Positions 10,473 through 18,426 of a stretch of 20,019 bases of DNA are shown here, in pieces (the stretch's first letter is position 1; the number at the start of each line of letters is the position of its first letter). This stretch comes from Pigoraptor vietnamica (taxonomy: Eukaryota > Opisthokonta > Filasterea), in NCBI GenBank assembly GCA_943704525.1, contig CALSCQ010001314.1:1-20019 (forward strand), read 5' to 3'. The translations under genes and the position numbers were made by a program. The notes under the pieces were generated by a model that did no database searches, was not told the origin of the DNA, and saw only the letters and a program-made list of their open reading frames with translations.

Positions 10473-10599
10473 CTCACTATGAAAAATGTATGAAAATTGG
10501 GCACGGCTAAAACTGGTCACATGCTGCGCGACAAAAATAAACCACTTAACGTCACTTATTTCCTTATTAGGTATTGGGAGGACACAATGGGCGTATTCA

Positions 10600-13500
10600 T
10601 GAGTTACACGCCGCCGACTGAGTCCGCCTCACAACTGGCGGCTCGGCGGCGGGGCCGATTCTGAACGCGCAGCCAGTCAATCGGAGTACGCACGGTTACT
10701 GGCGGCTCAGATTATTTTGACACGACTGGATGGCTGTCCGGCCGGCGCCGGCCGGCCCAGTCCACTCTGAAGCCGCCCGAGAGTCGGAGTAGGCAAGGCG
10801 GCCGCCCGGGCGACTCAGAGAAGCGGCTCAGTGTGCCCAGTCAAGTCAGTGACATGCGGTATGCCTGCACCGGCCGGCACTGCTGGCCGTTGGCACATGT
10901 CTGAGTTGGCCACGGTGTCCCTGCCGTGGCCGCCAATGACTGGTGGCGGCGGCGCCGGCCGGCGGCTGACTCGGGAAAGTCGGACCGCGGCGCCGGCCGG
11001 CCGGTCGACGGCAGTCGGACTGTGGCCTGACAGTGGTCCTGCGGCCCGCCGGCCGGGGCCCCGTCAGGCGGCAAGGAGTCCGCTGAGTGTGAAACTGGCG
11101 GACTGGCGACTCAGTCACTGAACTCAGTCAGTGAATCTCCGTCAGCTCCGCGCCACTGGCGGTCGCCTGCGCCGCCCAGTCTGACTGTGAAATGTCAGTC
11201 GATCGTCAGTCAGGCCGCGCCAGTCGACTCCCGGGCGGGTGCCCGACCGTGCGCCGGCGTGCATCGGCCGTACGGTCGTACGGCCATCAGTCGCATCTGG
11301 CCGCCGGCGGAGGCGCTTGTTGCTAGCCGCGGGCGAGCGGCCGCCAACCGACAGCGCCCGCCCGCGGGCGACGTACGGCCACTCCTGACGATGGCCGGCG
11401 CTGTGCAATGCATAACCGCCGGCCACAGTCAGTCGTAGCAAAAGTTGCTGTCGGTCCCAATTCCGTGGGATAGTATTGACGTCTGCCAATAGGCCGGCTG
11501 CAGTACATTAGTGACAATAAATAATACAAACAGACTGGCAAAAGTAGCACGAGTCCTCCTCAGCTCACCGGCTGGTTCGCCGTCGACGACTGTTTCCTTC
11601 AGCGCCGCAGCAGCGCGTCAGCCGGAGCTGTTGTGCGTCATGGCCGCCGCCGAGCCGAAGTGGCCGCGGCTGTCTCGGCACTGGCGGCACGGTGACGGTG
11701 GCCGCGCCTCTGTCTCTCCTCGTCAGGGACGACGTATACACGCACGGCCTGGAATGAACGGAGCGCCGCCGGGTCATTCGACACTGCACCAAGCAAACGC
11801 AAAACGGGGACACAGTTCTGTCAGCCCGGCGGCGGCTGACATGAGCGCGGTCGGCGGGCGTTGAATAAGGTACCCCCCTGAGGGCCGACTCAATCGCAGT
11901 TACCCAGGCCAGACCGGCGGCGCGCTCAGTGGTAATTCACAGTCACGCGGCCATACGAGTTATAGTGACACTCACCTGCCGACCCTCTGCAACAAGACTC
12001 ACCGCACTTCCAATGGTCCGGCACTTCGGACTGATGCAACTCCTCGGCTGATGCGGATGTACAGTACACGGCGCATGGACACGCGCACAGACTCTCACCA
12101 GCAGTTCAGTCGGCGCGGGCCACTGGCCTGGCTCTTTTCCAGTCGGACCCAACCGGTATCAGGCACTGCACACTGCCGTCGCTCGGCCCTGCTATCAGGT
12201 AGAAACAGTGAGACCTGTCAGCCGCGACGTGCGCCCGACGGGCTACTGACCCGGTTGACGGACTCGGCCGGCGTCGTTCAGAACAGTGAAGGTCACCAAC
12301 CTCACTCCCGACCGACCGGCCGCCCCCTGCTCATTTCTCTTTAGCACATCAGCGGCAGGTGGACAACCGCGGCAGTGTCGCCCTTACTCGCGGCGCCACG
12401 CAAAACATTCACGGCATGCCGTGGATAACCCGGCGGTCGCCGAGAGTCGGCACGCGGCAGTCGGCGGACAGTCGCTCTGAGTCGCGCAAGTTGGCCGACA
12501 TTTGTGACAGTGCACTGGCGTACCGTTAGGCGTCCCGGACCGAATTCGGTGCGGTGTGCGTCTGCTCATCAGTCCGCCGGCCTTGGGCTTCAGTGCCAGG
12601 CGAGTGGTTATTGTGCCTGCCCAGTGCCGTTGGAGACTCAGAGTGATCTTCGTTGACAGCACTCAAAGCGCCAGTTTCATGGCTGTAATCAGTCGTAGCG
12701 GGCACAGTACGCCTCACAAAAAAAAGCTAGAAAACAAGCCGGAGCGCCCTGAGACACGGCGGCAAGCCAACATGTTAGGATGAAGAGAAGAACTGCAGCC
12801 GGCAGTCCGGATGCGGCACGGCATGCGGGCGGTTAGTGCTGCTCAGGCCGGTCCGGCTGACCGGGCGGTACGCCGAAAAAAGGGCTCAGCCAGTTTACAT
12901 ACCTGGCCGCGCGCTCACACTGCTGGTGCTGCCGAATTGTCTGAGCGAATTCCGGCCCTGCTTGGAGGCCGGCATGGAGGCGTCACCAGTGACACAGTCT
13001 GTGTGAGCAGTCCGTGCATCCACGGCCGCTCGGCCTTGCACATTGACACACATCGTTCTTCAAGTCTTTGCACCGCAGCGGGTTTCACTGCTGAACTGTG
13101 GGCCGCGGGGGCGGTTGGGGGGTCGGTCAGCCGCAAATTGTCAAGTCGGTGACAAGCAATTGAAGCCCGTCGCACCGAATCTATGAAAGCAAATCAACCA
13201 GCCGCTTCAGTCGGCTGCGAAACCGGGGGAAGGCACGTGCCGAATTACCTTTCAAGGTCATCGATGTGCGCAGTATCTCCTCGATAGTTCCGGGAATGAG
13301 ATGCCCGACGATCGGTTGGCCGGTCCGGCCGCTAGGTGTGTCCCGGCGAAAGGTTGGCCGCAGCCGGCCGGTCGGCTCAAGCCGAGGGCAGCAGTCCGAT
13401 CAGTCGAGCCGCCGCGGACCGGGCTCAGCAATGACTTCGCAGACAGTGGGCATATCTGTGTGACCGTGCAACCGTAACCGGGTCACTATAATTCAGAGTA

Positions 13501-14200
13501 AGATCGGCAGCTGCTCAGTAAGGCTGGGCGGGACCGTCCGCGGCGACTGACTTCGGACGGGGATCGCCCTAGTCCAGGGGAATCCGACTGTGACGAATCG
13601 GCCACAGTGCCAGTTGATATGCGGGATCACATTCAATGCATTCGGTACCTCTCGCAGTGTTGCTGCGAGATAGCCCCGCGTGCGCAGCCAAATACCGCAA
13701 TTTTGTTGCAGATGATCGCTCCCGCGTGCACGACGCTGATGCGATGGAGGTGGGCCCATGTCACCCACTGACGGCTGTGGAACGCCCCCGGATATCAGTT
13801 TGTTTGAGTTCTGACGTCATTCCACAGAACATGGTTTGGTTGGAATGATGGAGATCTGACTGCAATGCGGGCCGCACGCGGGGTGGTTTTTCTCACGTGA
13901 GTGCGGCAGGCGTGTGCCAGATAAATTATTCGCAATTTTATTTTTCCACCCGCAGTGGTATACATTGTCCATAGTGAAGAGCAATTTATTATCGGAGAGT
14001 CAGTGCGGGTGTCAGTCGGAAATTCATTTATTTACACTGGCGAACACCATATTCACTTCATAGTCACTCTCTGTTATTACACAATGGGAATTGAAAAAGC
14101 CGCCCAAATGGTGCCCATGCTCAGTGTGGCCCCGCACAGTTCGGGTCGTCGGCCTCGTGTGCTCAGTCTGCAAAATATCGCCGTTTATTCGAGTTGAGTC
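10600..14200. other. Gene-free CAGT/ACTG- and GGCCGG-rich spacer block
   Basis: No coding frame in this 3.6-kb block resembles a protein, and stops are frequent on both strands. The four-letter word CAGT and its complement ACTG are heavily over-used. I counted 24 in 10621-11220 and about 18 in 11941-12540, against about 5 expected by chance and 2 in the coding segment 1261-1860. GGCCGG words and the octamer ACTGGCGG (10634, 10698, 11094, 11155, 11680) also recur. No long tandem unit is seen. The origin is unknown. Confidence 0.7.
11266..11285. repeat. Perfect palindrome, 9-bp arms, 2-bp centre
   Basis: GGCCGTACG at 11266-11274 and CGTACGGCC at 11277-11285 are separated by GT. It lies inside the CAGT-rich spacer. 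Confidence 0.85.
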
Positions 14201-15143
14201 AGCGGCGCTCTTCGCGCTGGCGTACACTTCGCACCTCGCGGCATCTTCTCGTTCATTGAGTGACGCGAAGGGCGCAATATCAGCGTTTGCGAACAACGAC
14301 AGTCGCCGGGTGCGACACTCCGCAGTTTTGGTCGCGTCCCGTCGTAATTCGACATCTCAGTCGTCTAACTGGAGGGCGTGGCACCCTGCGTGTGGACGCG
14401 TAAACAGGCGTCGGACGTCAATCTACATCAAGCGAGCTTCCGCGCGGAACAAGCAAGCCCTCTCGCGCTCTCGCGCGACAGAGTCTTCCCCGCACGCGAA
14501 TTTGTTGACGACTGTGTTACATCTGGCAGCCCTGCGACCGACGCTTGTGATGCGTTCGCCTTCGGCCTGTTTCGCCAACCAACATTGTATTGCGATCGTC
14601 ATTCACGGCTTTCCGATTTGACTTGGTTCGACACACAAAACAAGCTGGGCACAGGCCACTGCACGGCTTCGCCCATATCAGCGCGCGATCTTTGAGGTAC
14701 GTCGTGACTGATTGTTCGTTGCCATTCGTCACGCGGTGGACTAAACCCACTGACAGCCCAGGCAGTGACGTCGACTTAATCGGCTGGCTCAATTTCAGCC
14801 GACTCGGAGCTTCAACGTCGCGGCGCACAATTCCGTGCGCTGCATGGGCGCTCTCGTACCTCGGCCGTTACTTCGGCAGTTGCTGCGTGCTCGTCACACT
14901 CGCTGGGCTGCCGGCGGTCTGCGTTTGGACGGTCGACGCCAGGCAACGCACCTCTGTCGTTCGGCATAGTGTTCGTCTGATACGGCGTTTGCGTTTGCGA
15001 CGGTATCGGCTCTCGTCTCGTCTTTCGTGCCGATAGTGGCTGCCGCCGCGGGCTTGGCGATGCCTCGCTCGCTGCGCCACTCGTACTGAGTGGAGCGATC
15101 TGATCGCTTGCAGCGGCCGGCCGTGCTATTGTTTGGGAGCGCG
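14201..15143. other. Presumed promoter and 5' UTR region of the zinc-finger gene
   Basis: CAGT/ACTG density falls to about 11 in 940 bases, close to background, so this stretch differs from the block to its left. It has open frames but none resembles a known protein. A short ORF with ATG at 15060 ends with TGA at 15087-15089 in the same frame as the downstream gene. No core promoter element is identifiable. Confidence 0.4.
15060..15089 (+). other. Possible 9-codon upstream ORF in frame with the zinc-finger gene
   Basis: ATG at 15060 opens a nine-residue frame (MPRSLRHSY) that ends in TGA, 54 bases before the main ATG and in the same frame. It would act as an upstream ORF only if the transcript starts before 15060, which is not known. 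Confidence 0.3.
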
Positions 15144-16765
15144 ATGAAGGAAGGCCGCCCTGGCGCGGCGGCTCCGGCCAAGTCGCACAACGCAGAGGCG
15201 CCGCTGCCGCCCCAGCGACCGCAAGTGGGCGATTCGATTCCTCTCTCTAAGGAGTACGCAGATCCATTGGCACATCATCATCCACCCCTCGTGCCCGCTG
15301 GCGATGTCCCTTCCCACGGCAATACGGGACCGCGCGCTGCTCCTGTCGCATGGCCGACCCCGATGATGCTGCCCAGCCACGTCGTAGGGCCCTCCTTCCC
15401 GCACGACGCGCACAGACCGTACTACGCCTACAACACTTACGGCGAGCAAGGCCACTTGTTGCGCCGCGATCTACCGCCATTGAGGGACGCGCGGGGGCAC
15501 AGTGGACACGCGGTTCTTCCACCGCCGCCCTCTGTCGGTCTTCTCGGCGGCGCGCCGGGGGCGATCTCAAGCATACGCGGACTGCTGCATGAGCCTGGTG
15601 GCGGCCGCCCTGTCCTCCCACAGCCGTCAAGCGCCGAGGCCGCGTACCTGCAGGACCTGTACCGCGAAGCGCTCGCCCGTCTCGATCAGGCGGACGCGTG
15701 GATTGCGTGGCTGGAGAGTCGTCTCGACAGAGAGGCAAGTATCAGTGATATTCGTGTCACGTGCGTGTTACGCCTCCGCAGCTGTATTAACTCCAGTCTG
15801 CGCGCACTGTCCAGGAGAGGGCGCTGAGGGCGTGCAAGTGCGGTGCGGCCGCTGCGCTTTTGGAGGAGTACAGCCGTCCGTCTGCGGCCTTCTCTCGAGA
15901 GGGCGAGCCGCCCTCCACCTGGCCAACGACGGCGCCAAATTTTGGCCCCCCTCGGCCGTTTATAATTCATTCTCCGCGCGATCCCGCGCAGCTGTCGCGC
16001 GAATCCGCCCCTCCACAGGGATCTGCGACCGCCCGCGCCGTCGCTTTCGCGAGTGCCCCATCGACCGAGAGCGCGGCGTCGGCGCGTGAAGGTGACAGCG
16101 TGGCCCTGCAGGATGCCGGGGTGGCTGGCGCCCGTCAGATCCTTCCACACAACACTATGTCGACTCCGTCATCCGCGACAGGGAGTCTTTCGGTCGTCAC
16201 ATTACCGAAGACAAAGCGGCGGCGGCGGACGTTTGCGGAGCTCGATGAGAGCCAGATGCGGCGATTCCGGTGCCCCGTTAACCAGTGCGGGCGCATGTAC
16301 GCGCTCGAGAATTCCCTCAAGCAGCACATGCGCAGCAAGCACGGTTACACGCCAGAGGAAGCGGTTTCGGCGGTGTCGGTGCAGGTGCTGTCTCTCGGCG
16401 CGTCCGGCGGCGAGGTGCCTGACACGGACAAGGGCGAGGAAGTCGCGCTGCGCCCCGTCGCCGACTCTGTAGGAGGGAGCGAGAGTACTGCGAGCGTTGC
16501 GCCGAGCGTTGCGCCGAGTGTTGCGAGCGAAAGGGACCCCGACGCCGTGCGTGGGCTCGAACTGAAGAGCTTTTCATCGGAGGAGTCGTCCGTGTCGTCG
16601 GTTTCGCTGACATCGGGCGTGCCGACGGTGGAGCGACCTGCGAAGCGCCAGCGAAGAGAGTCCGCTCGCAGGCCGTCCGGCGGCGCACAAGAAGCGCGCC
16701 TGGCGCGCGTGGATGAGGAGATCGATATCGTCCGACCAACGCCGGATAACCCCCCCGTCGACTGA
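15144..16765 (+). CDS. Single C2H2 zinc-finger protein, probable DNA-binding regulator
   Basis: Two exons (15144-15734 and 15815-16765) join in frame to 513 residues. The start is the first ATG after an in-frame TGA at 15087. Residues 1-160 are Pro/His/Gly-rich and probably disordered. Residues about 164-215 form a predicted amphipathic helix or coiled coil across the splice junction (YLQDLYREALARL, then LESRLDRE-ERALRAC). A basic stretch KTKRRRR at about 329-335 is a likely nuclear signal. The finger is FRCPVNQCGRMYALENSLKQ followed by HMRSKH, with C350, C355, H368 and H373 (C-x4-C-x12-H-x4-H). This is a complete zinc ligand set with a longer first loop than the classic C-x2-4-C finger. The tail is Ser/Glu-rich with a small VAPS repeat. 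It is probably a nuclear regulator; targets are unknown. A helix plus a single finger suggests dimeric DNA binding, which is inference. The intron is GC-AG. Confidence 0.82.
15735..15814 (+). other. GC-AG intron of the zinc-finger gene
   Basis: The donor is GAG|GCAAGT, the consensus of GC-type U2 introns, and the acceptor is CTGTCCAG. The 80-nt intron joins two phase-0 ends. The GT four bases downstream does not restore frame with any nearby acceptor. An acceptor 18 bases upstream (at 15797) would also keep frame and add six residues. Confidence 0.75.
16492..16527 (+). repeat. 12-bp tandem repeat in zinc-finger coding sequence
   Basis: GAGCGTTGCGCC occurs exactly twice (16492-16503, 16504-16515), followed by a partial third copy. 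It encodes SVAPSVAPSVAS in the acidic/serine-rich tail. Confidence 0.85.
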
Positions 16766-17190
16766 CGCTGGCTTGTGAGTCGGAATTCCGTGTCAGTTTG
16801 TCAGTGCCATCAAAACACTGACGTTGGCCGGGTGTCGGGGCGGACTGGCTGTGCCGTGACTCGGCCGGGCGGCCACACTTATGTCGGGGCAGAACTGATA
16901 AAAAAAAAAAAAAAAACTTGGCTGTCGGCAATGACTGCGGCGAAAAGAACAGTTGCCCGGTAGTCTCAGTACCGTGACGGCCAGTTGGTCGAGCCAGTGC
17001 CATTCACGTTTTACTAACCTAGAAGCCACTGACAGTACGCACGCCGTTCCGGCATGCCATCTGGTCACTGGCAAATGGCCGTCGCCGGAGGCAGTCTGAT
17101 TTGTGAGCTGTTCAGTGAGGGCGGGCAGTGTGGGCGGCCGGGACTTCACGGGGCGCGCGGCCATTCAAAACTGCAGTCAATGTCACAAGT
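16763..17190. other. Second CAGT/ACTG-rich block, 3' of the zinc-finger gene
   Basis: I counted 18 CAGT or ACTG words in these 428 bases, against about 3 expected. The bias begins right at the stop codon and fades near 17.19 kb. No gene is seen. It contains an A17 tract at 16900-16916. Confidence 0.65.
16900..16916 (+). repeat. A17 homopolymer tract
   Basis: Seventeen consecutive A residues lie 134 bases past the zinc-finger stop codon. It is the only long homopolymer in the window. It might mark the tail of an old retroposed insert, but no target-site duplication could be found. Confidence 0.9.
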
Positions 17191-17248
17191 CGAATCGCAC
17201 GCTGGTGTGCGCGTGCACGTGGACGTCTCAGATCGGGTGCTCGTGCCA

Positions 17249-17278
17249 CCCATGTGCACCCATGTGTACCGATGTGTA
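17249..17278 (+). repeat. Three tandem copies of a 10-bp unit
   Basis: CCCATGTGCA, CCCATGTGTA and CCGATGTGTA follow each other without gaps, differing at one or two positions. Confidence 0.8.
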
Positions 17279-17486
17279 TTGACGGAGGGCGGGGCTGATG
17301 ACAGGCACCGTCGGGCAAAAACGTGCGAGAAGCGAATCCTCCCTAATCAAAGATGACACCCACGTCACCCGCAATACACCCGATAACGGGAATATGCCTC
17401 AATGTCCGGACAAGCTTTACACTCATTAGAACACTCGAAGATCACGATGCCAAAGTGACCGAAACACCTTGACGGGCCATCCCCCA

Positions 17487-17521
17487 AATGGGATCAGGGG
17501 TACTGAACCCCTGAATGGGAT
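17487..17521. mobile_element. Minimal hAT-like remnant: CAGGGGT inverted ends with 8-bp direct repeats
   Basis: CAGGGGTACTGAACCCCTG (17495-17513) has 7-bp inverted ends and a 5-bp centre. It is flanked directly on both sides by the identical octamer AATGGGAT (17487-17494 and 17514-17521). hAT DNA transposons are known for 8-bp target duplications and ends starting CAGGG or TAGGG. The body is absent, so this is at best an extreme internal-deletion derivative. Chance formation of both repeats so precisely nested is unlikely. Confidence 0.55.
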
Positions 17522-17559
17522 GATAATGCGTAGCGAATCGCCGAGATCTCGCTACATTC

Positions 17560-17574
17560 GGCACGTGACGTGCC
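17560..17574. promoter_or_regulatory. Palindromic E-box-like site GGCACGTGACGTGCC
   Basis: A perfect 15-bp palindrome about a central G contains CACGTG and ACGTG cores, 225 bases upstream of the TTC1 start. E-box/G-box cores of this type bind bHLH or bZIP factors. Use as a regulatory site is inference. Confidence 0.4.
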
Positions 17575-17798
17575 AAATAAGGAAAAAATCGGCTTCACTT
17601 TCTAGTAAGGCCCCACGAAATCCTCCTTATGCGAGCTATTCGAGACTTGTTGTCACGTGCGTGTTGTTACTCTTCGTTACTCCCCGAGCACGACGTCAGC
17701 ATGTGTGCGACACATACTGACCTTGCAGAGACGCATACCGTGCACACTTTGGCGCTCATTGAAGCTGCACACGCTGTCGCCTCGCACTCTTGCTAAAC

Positions 17799-18389
17799 AT
17801 GGACGACAGCGACTCGGACTATGCGAGTTGCGTGGAGTCCCTCTCGGGGGATGACGCGGAGCACGGCTCTCCTGCGCTTCCCACTGACGGACCCTCCGCT
17901 TCCGCGCGCGAGGAAAAATGCGCAGAGGCATCGCCCGCACTGAGCCAGTCGCAGGCTGCAACTGTTGTGGAAAGTGTCTCGCGCGAAAGGGGTAGCGTGC
18001 CTTCGAGTGTGTGCGATGTCCCACCGGCGTCGCTTTTAACGAACGCACAAGAAAGGGTACGTCTTTTTGGCATTGAGTGGGCATGGCGCTTCTTTCTGCA
18101 CTCAATGCACGCTGCGCGCAGTGTCCTACTTCATGTGTGTTCAGTTTTTCACTTGAGAGACGCACGTGCGCAGAGTGGCAGTCTGCGACCTGGCGACGTA
18201 CCCGTAGAAGCGCTCACTAATGGGACGGAAGAGGGCGACGCACGGGCGGTGGAAGCACCGACATCTCCTGAGGGACCGTCTGTTGTGGACGGCGCACAAT
18301 CGGAAGCGCCCGTTGAGGCGTCGTCGGAATTTCTGTCGGACGAGGAAATCAAGGTGGTTGACAGACATGTCGTGTGTATGTGTGTGTGT

Positions 18390-18426
<37 letters not shown>

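Larger units (their letters stand above)
10182..10600. other. 5' flank of the lipase gene with GT array and AT-rich segment
   Basis: Upstream of the lipase start (minus strand) lie a GT array at 10376-10412 and then an AT-rich segment (about 10428-10565). The AT-rich segment contains the inverted repeat CAAAATTAATT / AATTAATTTTG. No TATA box or initiator can be assigned with confidence. Confidence 0.5.
17191..17798. other. Upstream region of TTC1
   Basis: About 600 bases of ordinary composition precede the TTC1 start. They hold a 10-bp tandem repeat (17249-17278), a hAT-like remnant (17487-17521), the palindrome GGCACGTGACGTGCC at 17560-17574 and another CACGTG near 17655. The transcription start is not identifiable. 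Confidence 0.5.

Noticed and set aside
10845-13152. ORFs of 70-120 codons in the CAGT-rich spacer
   Set aside because: Their products are low-complexity Arg/Pro/Ser/Gly mixtures set by local composition, with no recognisable motif and no splice-linked partner.
10428-14050. AT-rich segments at 10428-10565 and 13920-14050 as terminal repeats of one large element
   Set aside because: They share only a loose AATTAT...CAATTTT resemblance that AT-rich sequence gives by chance. No matching ends or target duplication were found.
14024-14621. Overlapping frames of 90-176 codons on both strands upstream of the zinc-finger gene
   Set aside because: No motif, no plausible splice partners and no similarity that I recognise. 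More likely promoter or 5' UTR sequence.
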